Shown here: positions 33,784 through 42,254 of the stretch, piece after piece
Layout: each line of letters opens with the position of its first letter
How positions within the stretch are numbered: the first letter of the stretch is position 1
From: Chloroflexota bacterium
GTDB lineage: Bacteria; Chloroflexota; UBA11872; VXOZ01
Direction of reading: 5' to 3'
Length of the DNA: 45,569 nt
Assembly: GCA_028874195.1 (NCBI GenBank)
Contig: JAPPLM010000021.1
Location: forward strand, 1-45,569
Translations under genes and position numbers: made by a program
Notes under the pieces: model-generated
Databases searched by the model: none
What the model saw: the letters and a program-made list of their open reading frames with translations, nothing else
Told to the model about the DNA's origin: nothing

Positions 33784-34335
33784 ATGCGTAAGATCGTCAT
33801 GGCTTTAGGACTTGCAATCATAATTGCGGGATGCGGTGGGGATCCGCCCACTCCGGCAGAGGCTACCGCAGAAGCAGTCCGGGACGCTGCTAGGGCTACC
33901 GCTAGAGCAGAAGACCGGGCTAGAAGGGCCTCGGAACGAGCCACCCGTGAAGCCAATGAAGCCGCACAGAAGGCTAGGGAGAAAGCTGCCGAAGCAACAG
34001 CCGAAGCCAATGCCCAGGCAACTAAGATTGTCGTTCAGGCCACTACCACTGCCGTTAGAGCAGAGGAGCAGCGCACCGGTATGCACTGCCTCTCCGAATG
34101 GGACGGTCACAATGCCTGGCTAAAGAGAGACGTTGAAAAGGCATGGGACGACAAGAGGGATTACAAGGCACTGGAGACACGCATCTGGCCGGTGAACGAC
34201 AATAATGAGCACTACATTACCATGCTGTTCAGGGCAAGAAACGAATTCGGCGGCGTGTCACGCTACATGGTCTTTGCCTACGTGAACCACGACGATTGCA
34301 AGGTAAGGCGGGTGGAGAATATCAAACGGCAATAG
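33784..34335 (+). CDS. Passenger lipoprotein with Ala-rich coiled coil
   Basis: 183 aa; AAGGAGG lies 6 nt before the ATG. Residues 1-16 are a lipoprotein signal (MRKIVMALGLAIIIAG) with lipobox Cys17. Residues ~25-105 are a low-complexity Ala/Glu/Arg helix (REANEAAQKAREKAAEATAE) that should form a coiled coil. A folded C-terminal domain (~110-183) holds two Cys (MHCLSEW, HDDCKV) and a strand-rich pattern (YITMLFRARNEFGGVSRYMV). I do not recognise the family. It sits inside the IS, ends just before a strong hairpin, and would be exported and membrane-anchored. An unusual passenger for an IS; role unknown. Confidence 0.75.
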   Translation: MRKIVMALGLAIIIAGCGGDPPTPAEATAEAVRDAARATARAEDRARRASERATREANEAAQKAREKAAEATAEANAQATKIVVQATTTAVRAEEQRTGMHCLSEWDGHNAWLKRDVEKAWDDKRDYKALETRIWPVNDNNEHYITMLFRARNEFGGVSRYMVFAYVNHDDCKVRRVENIKRQ

Positions 34336-34353
34336 GCAGTGTTGATATAATGA

Positions 34354-34386
34354 GAAACGGACTGGGGAAACAGCCCAGTCCGTTTC
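34354..34386 (+). terminator. Strong hairpin after the lipoprotein passenger gene
   Basis: GAAACGGACTGGG pairs perfectly over 13 bp with CCCAGTCCGTTTC around a 7-nt loop, 18 bp after the lipoprotein stop. There is no T-run, so it may act as an mRNA 3'-end stabiliser or weak terminator. Confidence 0.6.
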
Positions 34387-34429
34387 AGAGCTTCAAAAAC
34401 ATCCCCATAAAGGAGGGGCACCTATAGCT

Positions 34430-34720
34430 ATGTCTACTAATATACACGACCGCAGATACGCGGTCAAACTCGCTATGGAGCAAAGAGCCATTGCCCATGC
34501 AAAGAGAGTGTTGGGATAGGAGCGAGTCAACGAGGTGATTAGGCTCCAGCTAGAACAGCACAGGCAGGCGACACCCGAGGAGACCGTAGACTTGATGACT
34601 CTTGAGTTTGGTTGCCGTGGTATTGGGTTGGAGACCAGCGATCCAGATAGAGCAGAACTCTATGCTTTGGGTCGAGGTCTCCGCGAAATCTACAGCGATA
34701 CGTTCAAGCAGAGCGTCTAG
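34430..34720 (+). pseudogene. Small passenger ORF interrupted by an in-frame amber codon
   Basis: ATG 34430 follows AAGGAGGGG, a strong SD. It encodes 29 residues (MSTNIHDRRYAVKLAMEQRA...), then TAG at 34517-34519, and continues in the same frame for 66 codons (ERVNEVIRLQLEQHRQ...DTFKQSV) to TAG 34718-34720. The second part carries the same helical, charged style, so the two are probably one 96-codon gene with a nonsense mutation at codon 30, or a readthrough case. Its stop and the convergent transposase stop share the palindrome CTAG. Function unknown. Confidence 0.5.
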
Positions 34721-35592
34721 TTCACGCCCACAGCCCGCTGCATGAAGTCCGCGAACGGCGTCTCGGACTTCCGGGTGTTGTACTTGTAGCTGGCCTCGTC
34801 AATGTACATGGCGGCATGTTCCATGGTGTAGTGGTGGTGCTGGCCGAGGATCGCGCGTTTTACGAGGCTCCAGAATCCCTCGATGGTATTCGTGTGGATG
34901 ATGCCGTCCACGTACTCGCCCGTGCTGTGATTGATGCGCAGGTTCTGCACCCAATCTCGCGCCTCGTTGTAGCCGGGAAACTCGTCAGACATGAGGATAG
35001 CGCGAGGGTCGATGTTGCGGCGCAGGAAGTCGTTGATGAGGGCGGCGGTCACACGGGGAGTGAGCTCGGCCCGGACTTCGCCGTCGCGTTCCACGACGCC
35101 AACGACAGCCTGGTTCTTGCGGCTGCGTCCGCCTGGACGCTTTCTACGGCGAGACTTGCCGGGTCCATGCGCCTGGGGGATGTAGGTCTCGTCGGCCTCG
35201 ACGATGCCTTTGAGGAAGCTGGAGTCGCTCTTCATGGCGCGGCGAATCCGGGTAGCTAGGAACCAAGCGGTCTTTTGGTTCAGGTCGAGGTCACGCGCCA
35301 GTTGGTGGCTTGATACGGACTTCTTAGCGTTCAGCAAGATTGCGATAGCCGCGAACCACTTTTGCAGAGGAATCTTGGTACCCTGAAAGATGGTGCCGGA
35401 GGTGACCTTGAAAGCGGACAGGCACTTGCGGCAGTTCCAGCGTCCCACGCCCTCGTTGTTCTTGATGCGGCGTACCACGTTGTCGCTCTTGCAGAACGGG
35501 CAGTAGGGACTGCCCTGCCATTTGACGCGCTCCAGGTGGACGATGCAGGACTCTTGTGTGGGGAACTTGCGGGCTATCTCTAGTACGTTCAT
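34717..35592 (-). CDS. IS1595-family transposase (ISXO2-like)
   Basis: 291 aa from ATG 35592, chosen because TAGGAGGTGTCACC precedes it; the longer frame to 35640 has no SD. The N-terminal zinc ribbon is YCPFCKSD plus WNCRKC. The DDE-type core has D in VEADETYIPQ, D in MSDEFPGY and E in NTIEGFWSLVK. RRRKRPGGRSRKNQ is the basic loop typical of the family. Intact, so the element may still be active. It reads from ~70 bp inside the right end toward the passenger genes, ending 4 bp into the convergent small ORF. Confidence 0.95.
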   Translation of the reverse strand: MNVLEIARKFPTQESCIVHLERVKWQGSPYCPFCKSDNVVRRIKNNEGVGRWNCRKCLSAFKVTSGTIFQGTKIPLQKWFAAIAILLNAKKSVSSHQLARDLDLNQKTAWFLATRIRRAMKSDSSFLKGIVEADETYIPQAHGPGKSRRRKRPGGRSRKNQAVVGVVERDGEVRAELTPRVTAALINDFLRRNIDPRAILMSDEFPGYNEARDWVQNLRINHSTGEYVDGIIHTNTIEGFWSLVKRAILGQHHHYTMEHAAMYIDEASYKYNTRKSETPFADFMQRAVGVN

Positions 35593-35635
35593 GGTGACAC
35601 CTCCTAAAGATATTGTCTCACACCCGTTAGATGAT

Positions 35636-35660
35636 GTCAAGTCTCAATCTACTTATTCCC
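35636..35660 (-). repeat. Right terminal inverted repeat of the IS1595 element
   Basis: On the minus strand it begins GGGAATAAGTAGATTGAGAC at 35660. It agrees with the left end except for isolated T/G changes. Confidence 0.85.
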
Positions 35661-35916
35661 TGATGGCAATCGTGCCGGGAAAGTCCATGTGGTGTTCATT
35701 GAACGAATACACCACCGGCGGCATCACGATCACGTCAGGCGTGAGTAGCTCGGCGACGTCATTGGCAATACGGTGCGGAATGATGTAGTCAACCAACAGC
35801 GGCAAGTGCGGCCCGTGCTGCTCCATGGTGCCCACCGGCAAGACGACCACGGGATCCCGCAAGGCCGCCTCCCCTACCTCGGGCCACTTGAGTTCTTCGT
35901 ATCGGAAGTTCGTCAT
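35661..35916 (-). pseudogene. Creatininase-family protein, N-terminal part (IS-split)
   Basis: Reads MTNFRYEELKWPEVGEAALR, then VVLPVGTMEQHGPHLPLLVD (metal-binding E-x-H-G-x-H-L-P block of the creatininase family), then VVYSFNEHHMDFPGTIAI, where the IS interrupts it. Excising the IS gives an open frame into the C-terminal part at 33025-33589. Creatininase-family enzymes are metal-dependent amidohydrolases. It may have been cotranscribed with the Gfo/Idh/MocA gene 95 bp upstream. Confidence 0.9.
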
Positions 35917-36011
35917 GGTGCCAGCTACCCTTTCGCCTACAGCGGAATGTCTCCTTTTAGCAGTCCATTGGTCCTATGGTGGCGCTCGATTCAGATCCCG
36001 GGCGCCAAGTG

Positions 36012-37082
36012 TCAGTCAACCCGTTGCACCGTCACCCACGAGCGGCTTGCGGAAGACTCTACTACCGCGTGCAGCACCTCTTGAGTCTTTAGTCCCTCCG
36101 TGAAGGTGGGCGTGATCTCCTGGTCCTCGCGGACAGATTGCACAAAGGTCTCCATCTGCCGGGTTGCGCCCGCCAGCAGTTGTCCGCCGTGCCCTTTGTC
36201 CACTGTGGGTGGTTCCCCAGGGATCGGCTCGCCTTCCTGTCCGGGCATGAACAGCCAGCCCTGCGCGTTTTCGTAGAGAATGCCGCCCTTCCGCCCGTTG
36301 ATCATGGTATGGCGCCTACCCACCGGGTAGTTGGAATGCACGGAACCTAATCTGCTCACGCCAATCGTCCCATGTGCGCCGTTCGCGATTTGCATAAGGA
36401 CAATTGTGTCGTCGTCGAGGTCATGGGCATGCGGCGTGCCGTCGTCATCGAATACCTGCGGCGTGAATGTCTTCATATTGGCGCTGACCTCGGTGATGTC
36501 ACCCACGAGAAAGTGGACGAGATCGATGTGGTGGGAGCCCAGGTCACCGAGGATGCCCGTGCCCGTGCGCTTGGCGTCGGTGCGCCAGGTGAAGCGTGGT
36601 TTGTCAGAGCGTACAAGAGCAGGGTTGAGACTCTGCGTATGCAAGTGCACGACCTCGCCAATAACATCATCCTCAATGATCTTGCGGATGTTGTTGGCCG
36701 CCACGTTCCAGCGATTTGAGAACCCTACGACCGTGCGAAGATTGGCCTGACGTGCGGCCTCATACATCTCGCGGGCTTCTTCCACTGTGACCGCCATCGG
36801 CTTCTCGCAAAAGATATGCTTGCCCGCTTGCGCTGAGCGCATCACCAGATCATGGTGAAAGGCATCGGGCGCGTCCACCAGCACACCGTCGATCTCATCA
36901 TGTGCAAGTAAGTGATCAGGGTCGGTGTAGGCATGCGATATACCGAACTTTTCCGCAAACTCCCGCGCGCCGGCCTCGCGAGGCCCGCAGACGGCAACGA
37001 CTTCAACGCCCTCGATGTGCGCCAGTCCCTCCGCGTGCACGTCTGCGATCATGCCGTAGCCAAATACACCGAACCTAAGCAT
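36012..37082 (-). CDS. Gfo/Idh/MocA-family oxidoreductase
   Basis: 356 aa, ATG 37082. N-terminal Rossmann fold begins FGVFGYGMIADVHAEGL (GxGxxAxxH), and AGKHIFCEKPMAVTVEEA carries the EKP motif with its catalytic-pocket Lys. The C-terminal alpha/beta domain contains GTGILGDLGSHHIDLVHFLVG, the usual His-bearing G-D-x-G-x-H-x-x-D block. These NAD(P)-dependent enzymes act on sugars, inositols or related polyols. Complete; substrate unknown. It reads toward the broken creatininase gene, so the two may once have formed a small catabolic unit. Confidence 0.93.
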   Translation of the reverse strand: MLRFGVFGYGMIADVHAEGLAHIEGVEVVAVCGPREAGAREFAEKFGISHAYTDPDHLLAHDEIDGVLVDAPDAFHHDLVMRSAQAGKHIFCEKPMAVTVEEAREMYEAARQANLRTVVGFSNRWNVAANNIRKIIEDDVIGEVVHLHTQSLNPALVRSDKPRFTWRTDAKRTGTGILGDLGSHHIDLVHFLVGDITEVSANMKTFTPQVFDDDGTPHAHDLDDDTIVLMQIANGAHGTIGVSRLGSVHSNYPVGRRHTMINGRKGGILYENAQGWLFMPGQEGEPIPGEPPTVDKGHGGQLLAGATRQMETFVQSVREDQEITPTFTEGLKTQEVLHAVVESSASRSWVTVQRVD

Positions 37083-37515
37083 AGCGTTGGGCCTTTCACG
37101 AAACTGTAAGTACGTATTCCACGGTCACTCACACAGGTGCGCCGGAACATCACTGAAAGCAAACATGCGATAGCTAGTTCTGTGGAGCACTACTGTGGTG
37201 AGTACTCTAACGTTCGTTCCTAATAGTGCGGGTCTAGCGCATTCTGCTGCCCGGACCGGCATATGACCGGAAATGCCAGCACGCAGAGCGCCTCTTGCTA
37301 TTAGCTTCCTCGTCCTAGTGAAACAGACAGAGTGGAAAGACGCAACCGGTGCCCTCTTCGCAGTAATTCAGCATCGGTAGCCGCTGTCCCTGAAGGCTCA
37401 GCTCCCGCTTACGCCAACTTTCCGGGAATCGCCAGTGCGGTGCTCCCATCGCTACCATCGGCCCTTGATCGGCGACTCAAGTCGAGAGTGTATCCCCTTG
37501 CCCCGCCTTGTTTCG
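37083..37515. other. Gap between rpe and the Gfo/Idh/MocA gene
   Basis: 433 bp. Plus-strand ORFs here (from 37332) run into the antisense of rpe and show no domain. I see no RNA gene or clear promoter. Confidence 0.45.
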
Positions 37516-38235
37516 TTACCCCACCGGAGCCAGCGAAATGTCGGCCTGGTGCAGAGCAGCCGTTAGGTGGTCCATATTGTCCGCTACCGTCTGGCCGGGA
37601 GCAAAAATGGAAGACCCCGCCACAAGCACGTCCGCGCCGGCCAAGACTGAAGCTACCGCCGTTTCGGCATTGATGCCGCCGTCTACTTGCAGCCTGACGT
37701 CCAGGCCCTCTCGATCAATCACCCGGCGCAGCACACGGACTTTCTCAAGCATCGCCGGCATGAACGCCTGTCCTCCCCACCCTGGCTCTACGGTCATAAC
37801 CAAGGCAAGATCAAGGTCGGGGAGATAGGGGAGCAGAGCTTCAACCGGCGTGTCGGGTTTGATTGCCAGCCCGACTCGTTTCTTGGCATTGCGGAATGCC
37901 TGAAGAGCGCTTGGCACATCCGCGCATGCTTCAACATGCAGCGTGAATAGGTCGCCCGCACTGCCGAGAAACAACTCGAGGTGACGCATAGGCTCCGTGA
38001 CCATGAGGTGGACGTCGAAGAGACGAGACGACGCATGCCGCACGCTTTGAATCACGGCTGGCCCGAAGCTCAGGTTTGGCACAAAGCGGGCGTCCATGAC
38101 ATCAAAGTGGAGGGAGTGTGCGCCGGCAGAGTGGGCAGCTTTCACGTTGTCCGCCAAGTGGCCGAAGTCCGCGGCAAGCACGGAAGGCGCTATTCTGACG
38201 GGGCGGGGAGAGACATCAAGTCGCGAGGAAGTCAT
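37516..38235 (-). CDS. rpe: Ribulose-phosphate 3-epimerase
   Basis: 239 aa TIM barrel. RIAPSVLAADFGHL at the N-terminus, HFDVMDARFVPNLSFGP with the catalytic Asp (usual DVMDGHFVPN), DVHLMVTEP, MTVEPGWGGQAFMPAM, and QVDGGINAETA with the second catalytic Asp. It interconverts ribulose-5-phosphate and xylulose-5-phosphate in the pentose phosphate/Calvin pathways. Length is slightly above the usual ~220 because of an N-terminal extension (MTSSRLDVSPRPV) and a C-terminal tail. No recognisable SD. A LysM-M23 peptidase gene lies upstream on the same strand. Confidence 0.94.
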   Translation of the reverse strand: MTSSRLDVSPRPVRIAPSVLAADFGHLADNVKAAHSAGAHSLHFDVMDARFVPNLSFGPAVIQSVRHASSRLFDVHLMVTEPMRHLELFLGSAGDLFTLHVEACADVPSALQAFRNAKKRVGLAIKPDTPVEALLPYLPDLDLALVMTVEPGWGGQAFMPAMLEKVRVLRRVIDREGLDVRLQVDGGINAETAVASVLAGADVLVAGSSIFAPGQTVADNMDHLTAALHQADISLAPVG

Positions 38236-38326
38236 GTGGGAGGAGCGAGCCGACTGTTACGGGGATGTACTCTCTGATAACTCAAATGGCTCTTGCCGTG
38301 TTGCGGTGAGGTTTCACAGCCGCCAA

Positions 38327-39499
38327 TCAATTGAGGAGCGGCAGAGGATTCCTGAAACGATTGTGGTACAGCACTTCGAAGTGCAGATGCGGCCCGGTAG
38401 AGTAACCTGTGCTGCCCATTGCTCCAATGTATTCACTGGCTTTGACAAAGTCACCAACGGAAACTGCGATAGTGCTGAGGTGATTGTACGTGCTTTCCCA
38501 ACCGTTACCATGATTTATTACTATACGGTACCCATAGCCGAGTGCACTCCAACCCGCCGCGGTAACCTGCCCGGCGTCAGCAGCCACGATGGCGGTCCCT
38601 GTGCGATTCCCAATGTCCAAACCATAGTGGCGGGAGTGGTAATACTGCGTAATGACGCCCTGCGCGGGCCACCGGAATTCCCCGAACGCTGCCACCGGTT
38701 GTTCCCGCTGAGATAGTTGTGTTTCTCCACTCGACTTTCGCAGTGCCTCCGGCAAGATGCCGTTCGGAATGATCAACTCCATGCCCGGTACAAGCGTCGT
38801 GGAAAGGCCGATGCGGTTGTATTCTGCAATCGCAACCGGATTACTTTGATACTTCTCGGCTATTTCGTGCAGCAGGTCCCCCCTGCCTACAACGTGGATG
38901 ACACCATCTATTGGTGGAATGCGCAGCTTATACCCAAGGATCAGGAGATGATCGTGAGCAATGTCGTTAGCCCAGAGTAATGTGTCGAGTTCAATGCGAA
39001 ATCGGTCAGCGATGTCAACGAGTGTATCATTGCCCTGCACCTCGTACGCGAAAATCTCATCTCGCGGGCGCAAAACTACCCTGGTTTCCAGCAGGGTAGG
39101 GCGTTCAATCACATCCGGGAACACTGCTTCCGCCGTACTGACACGGAAAGCCGGTAATGTACTATATCTCTCGGGCTCATCGAGAAGCGCCCGTCCGGAA
39201 ATCTGCCCGGCGACGAGAGGCGTAGCCCAGAGTGCAACTATCCCAAGGGCCAGCAAGACGATGTGACCGGCAGCACGATAGGCAACGGCGCTCATCCATT
39301 GCGACAGAGCCGTGCTGCGGAGTGCCAGCGCTGCCAAGCGTGGAAGCTGAAAGACGCCATAGCCGCAGAAGATGACCAAGCCAACAAGCTGCAAACCGAG
39401 GGAACGGCGTGGAACCTTGGAGGCAGCCGTTGGCAGTCGGGCATCATCTTGATCTTCGCGGGAAGCTGCACTCTCTTCGCGCAGCGCCTCAAACGCCAT
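38327..39499 (-). CDS. LysM-containing M23 metallopeptidase, membrane-anchored
   Basis: I start at ATG 39499 (MAFEALREES), preceded by GGGGAAGG; a TTG at 39589 gives a longer frame. From there 390 aa. A membrane segment (AAGHIVLLALGIVALWATPLVAG) is followed by two LysM repeats (YEVQGNDTLVDIADRFRIEL and HVVGRGDLLHEIAEKYQSNP). The C-terminal M23 (LytM) domain has HYGLDIGNRTGT (H and D ligands) and GPHLHFEVLYHN (HxH). It should cut peptidoglycan cross-bridges outside the cytoplasmic membrane. All catalytic residues are present. The M23 class is firm; the exact cleavage site is unknown. Confidence 0.92.
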   Translation of the reverse strand: MAFEALREESAASREDQDDARLPTAASKVPRRSLGLQLVGLVIFCGYGVFQLPRLAALALRSTALSQWMSAVAYRAAGHIVLLALGIVALWATPLVAGQISGRALLDEPERYSTLPAFRVSTAEAVFPDVIERPTLLETRVVLRPRDEIFAYEVQGNDTLVDIADRFRIELDTLLWANDIAHDHLLILGYKLRIPPIDGVIHVVGRGDLLHEIAEKYQSNPVAIAEYNRIGLSTTLVPGMELIIPNGILPEALRKSSGETQLSQREQPVAAFGEFRWPAQGVITQYYHSRHYGLDIGNRTGTAIVAADAGQVTAAGWSALGYGYRIVINHGNGWESTYNHLSTIAVSVGDFVKASEYIGAMGSTGYSTGPHLHFEVLYHNRFRNPLPLLN

Positions 39500-39895
39500 T
39501 TTTTGACCTTCCCCAGGATGATCCAGATGGGTGAAAACAGGCTGAAAGGTGTCGCTATCACCCTCCCGCAACCTCGAAACTACCTGCAATGTCCACTACC
39601 GAGGCAGCCGATTTGAACGGTATCAGCTACCCGTTGGGCTGTCAACAATCGGAATTAGGTGACGATCAATCTATTATGGAACTGTCTGTCTTACCCCCCT
39701 CGGCGAGCCTGGGTCGGAGTAACCTGGGCTTGTCCTTGCGTCCGGTTAGAGTTGAAAGGCGAGGCACTGCCTGTTGACTTGGACAGGGAGAAGCTACACG
39801 TCCACGATCTTGCCTAGTCGTCATTGCGGCGGGCATAATGCGTAAGCAGTGCGTAGGAAACGTAGGCTAAGCAATCCAGATGAGGAGTGCAACAC

Positions 39896-40189
39896 ATGGT
39901 CGAGCACCTGGTGCTGTTCAAGGTAAAGCAGGGCGTAAGCGAAGACGCAGTTCAGGCGATGCAGGATGCATTGCGAGGGCTTCAAGAGGCTATACCGGGG
40001 ATACTGGAAATTACCGTGGGAGCCAACTTTAGCGAGCGGAGTCAGGGGTTCACGCACGGCTTGTTAGTGCGCTTTCAGGACCGCGCAGCGCTGGACGTCT
40101 ACATTCCGCATCCCGCCCACGAAGACGCGAGGAACAACTACATCCTGCCTATCGTCGAGGACGTGCTCGTCGTAGACTACGAGCGGTAA
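39896..40189 (+). CDS. Dabb-family (stress-responsive A/B barrel) protein
   Basis: 97 aa from ATG 39896 with GAGGAG upstream (a GTG three codons earlier is less likely). MVEHLVLFKVKQGVSEDAV, LRGLQEAIPGILEITVG and FTHGLLVRFQDRAALDVYIPHPAH form the dimeric A/B barrel seen in Dabb proteins, including the HPxH segment. Members range from stress proteins to small-molecule cyclases. Single gene without an operon partner; function unknown. Confidence 0.9.
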   Translation: MVEHLVLFKVKQGVSEDAVQAMQDALRGLQEAIPGILEITVGANFSERSQGFTHGLLVRFQDRAALDVYIPHPAHEDARNNYILPIVEDVLVVDYER

Positions 40190-40293
40190 AGCGCCCAGAT
40201 CCAGCCAAACGCGACCGGCGCACCTTGAAATTCTACCCACCCATGGGCGCAGGCAGTGGGTGCGATGGCGGAAGCGGTCGCCAGACGGGAGTG

Positions 40294-41391
40294 TCAAGCG
40301 CCGGATGGGTTCGCCGTCGGCCACGCCCCCAGCACTCTGACGAGCACACATTGCTTCTCGAGTTCGGCAAGCGCCGTATGGACGGGGTCCTTGGCGGGAT
40401 GTCCGATGAGGATTGCAAAGAAGTAGTAGTCCCATGTGCGCCGACGTGAGGGCCGGGAGAGAATAAACGTCAGATTGACATTGTACTTAGCAAATATGCC
40501 CAGAGCATTGTACAGGGAACCGGGCTGGTCCATGACGCTGAAGAGCAATGCGGTGCGATCGTTATTCGTAGAGTCGGGGAGCTGTTTGCCCAATATTGCG
40601 AAGCGCGTCACATTGTCCACACGGTCCTGAATGCTGTTCGCGATTATGGGAACTCCCTCCGCCTCCGCGGCGAGTTCGCTTGCGATAGCCGCAGCGCCGG
40701 GCTCATTCTTGACCCTCGCGACTGCCGCGGCCGTGCTTACAACCTCTATCGTGTCGGCATGCGGGAGTTCTTCCGCCAACCAGCCCCGGCACTGCGCCAG
40801 CGCCTGAGGATGGGAGTATACGACCTGCACAGCATCTCGCGGCGAACTGGATATGAGATGATGCGCGATCGGCAGCACGATCTCGCCGCAAATCTGCAGT
40901 GCCGTATCCAGATACTGCACAAAGGAGTCGAGAGTAGGCGTTACCCCGCCTTCAGTAGAGTTTTCAAGCGGCACCACGCCATAATCCGCTAAGTCTCTTT
41001 CTACAAGCTGGAAAACATGGTCCACCGAGGCCGCCGCCTGGAGTTTTACGGCGCTGCCGAACGATTGGATCGCCGCCTGATGCGTAAAGGTATTCTCAGG
41101 CCCCAGGTATGCTACACTAATCTCTTTTTCCTGCGCGCGGCACGCCGAGAGCACCTCACGATAGATGGTCGTGATCGCATTCGCGCTGAGTGGGCCGTCC
41201 TTGGCAGCCGACGCTACGTGCTCAAGCACCTGGCGTTCGCGCTCAGGCACATATATCGGGAGGTTCCCGCCTTTCTCTTTACCAATACGTATCGCCAGCG
41301 CCGCGCGCCGCTGCAGGCGGTCGACTATCTCGCGGTCAATTTGATCTATTTCCCGGCGCAAGTCCGCCAGGATACCACTTGGCTTACGCAT
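40294..41391 (-). CDS. pheA: Bifunctional chorismate mutase/prephenate dehydratase (P-protein)
   Basis: 365 aa. Residues ~5-90 are an AroQ chorismate mutase (LADLRREIDQIDREIVDRLQRRAALAIRIGKEKG). The prephenate dehydratase domain follows: VAYLGPENTFTHQAA, YGVVPLENSTEGGVTPTLD, and NVTRFAILGKQL with the conserved T-R-F. The C-terminal ACT domain (ALLFSVMDQPGSLYNALGIFAKYNVNLT) normally binds Phe through an ESRP motif; here that site reads ILSRPS, so feedback control may be altered. Converts chorismate to phenylpyruvate for phenylalanine synthesis. Confidence 0.95.
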   Translation of the reverse strand: MRKPSGILADLRREIDQIDREIVDRLQRRAALAIRIGKEKGGNLPIYVPERERQVLEHVASAAKDGPLSANAITTIYREVLSACRAQEKEISVAYLGPENTFTHQAAIQSFGSAVKLQAAASVDHVFQLVERDLADYGVVPLENSTEGGVTPTLDSFVQYLDTALQICGEIVLPIAHHLISSSPRDAVQVVYSHPQALAQCRGWLAEELPHADTIEVVSTAAAVARVKNEPGAAAIASELAAEAEGVPIIANSIQDRVDNVTRFAILGKQLPDSTNNDRTALLFSVMDQPGSLYNALGIFAKYNVNLTFILSRPSRRRTWDYYFFAILIGHPAKDPVHTALAELEKQCVLVRVLGAWPTANPSGA

Positions 41392-41530
41392 CAGGGCCGC
41401 TTATCCACTGCGCAGTAGACTACCTTCCCATGAATGAAGTTACGTGCCGTATGGGAAGAGTGTCTCGGATTCGATAGTCTAAGAGCCTGTTTACGTTCTT
41501 TCGAGATGAAGTTTGCATAGCCGATAAAAG

Positions 41531-41632
41531 CCGTTCGTGCTGAGGGCTGCGCGAAGCCCCTGTCGAAGTACAAACGGCGATTCGCCAACTTTTCACGTCC
41601 CATTCACCCTTCGACAAGCTCAGGGCGAACGT
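41531..41632. repeat. Inverted dispersed repeat with an embedded 14-bp palindrome
   Basis: The left arm carries CCGTTCGTGCTGAG and CTGTCGAAG, and the right arm carries CTTCGACAAGCTCAG and GGCGAAC in inverted order. Between the two halves of the left arm sits GGCTGCGCGAAGCC (41545-41558), a member of the palindrome family seen in tandem at 17752-17797. The remainder of the gap 41392-41966 has no gene. Confidence 0.65.
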
Positions 41633-41966
41633 TACGCGCCCAGATAAGAAGATCGTAAACAGGCACTAAAACCCCGTCTATTCGGGCAGTATTGTAGCAG
41701 GTTCACTTTCGGCCTGCACCGCAGTCGAGGCTTCCGCACGAGGGCTGCTAGACGCCGCAACCGGCAAGACTGCCGTTGCTGCGCTCCTTGACGATCCAGT
41801 GAAATCTTCCTAGAATTAAGGCGAGAGGAAGGTCATGCGGGCCAGGCCGCAGCCACACTAGATGCTCGGACTTTAAGACGCTTGCTGGAGACGAGGTGAT
41901 ACGCGCATTCACAATTGCGTTTTTAGGACGGGTTTGCGGCATTCATGAAGGAGTGAACATACCGCA

Positions 41967-42212
41967 ATGACATACGTGATTGCAGAACCATGTATTGACA
42001 TTAAAGACAACTCGTGTGTGGACGTCTGCCCCGTAGACTGTATCCACTCCGACGATGATTCGGCGCAGTTCTTCATTGACCCTGACGAGTGTATCGAGTG
42101 CGGAGCCTGCGAGCCGGTCTGCCCGGTTACGGCAATCTTCTTCGAAGACGATCTGCCGGACGAATGGCGAAACTATATCCAGATCAATGCTGACTTCTTT
42201 GCGGATCAGTAG
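41967..42212 (+). CDS. Seven-iron-type ferredoxin
   Basis: 81 aa. Cys pattern: SCVDVCPVDCIHSDDD, then CIECGACEPVCPVTAIF. The first cluster region has C-x3-C-x3-C with an early Cys at CIDIKDN, the second C-x2-C-x2-C-x3-C, as in 3Fe-4S/4Fe-4S ferredoxins of the FdxA type. Acidic surface and C-terminal extension (DEWRNYIQINADFFADQ) are normal for that group. It carries electrons in the cytoplasm. GGAG is rather far (about 14 nt) from the ATG. The next gene follows after 42 bp. Confidence 0.93.
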   Translation: MTYVIAEPCIDIKDNSCVDVCPVDCIHSDDDSAQFFIDPDECIECGACEPVCPVTAIFFEDDLPDEWRNYIQINADFFADQ

Positions 42213-42254
42213 AGATGGTGATAGCGCCGCCCATGTAACGAAAGGGCAAGAACA

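Larger units (their letters stand above)
33590..35660. mobile_element. IS1595-family element, 2071 bp, with passenger genes
   Basis: Ends are inverted repeats (GGAATAAGTAGATT with AGACTT nearby). The 8-bp direct repeat TGATGGCA flanks it at 33582-33589 and 35661-35668, the duplication length known for IS1595. It holds a minus-strand ISXO2-like transposase near the right end. The left half carries a lipoprotein gene, a terminator hairpin and a small ORF with an amber codon. Removing the element plus one repeat rejoins the creatininase frame exactly (GTIAI then NMYTII). It is about twice the size of a minimal IS1595 element, so it belongs among those with cargo. Confidence 0.92.

Noticed and set aside
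33784-34335. Lipoprotein gene as an ordinary chromosomal gene
   Set aside because: It lies within the IS boundaries fixed by the terminal repeats and 8-bp duplication.
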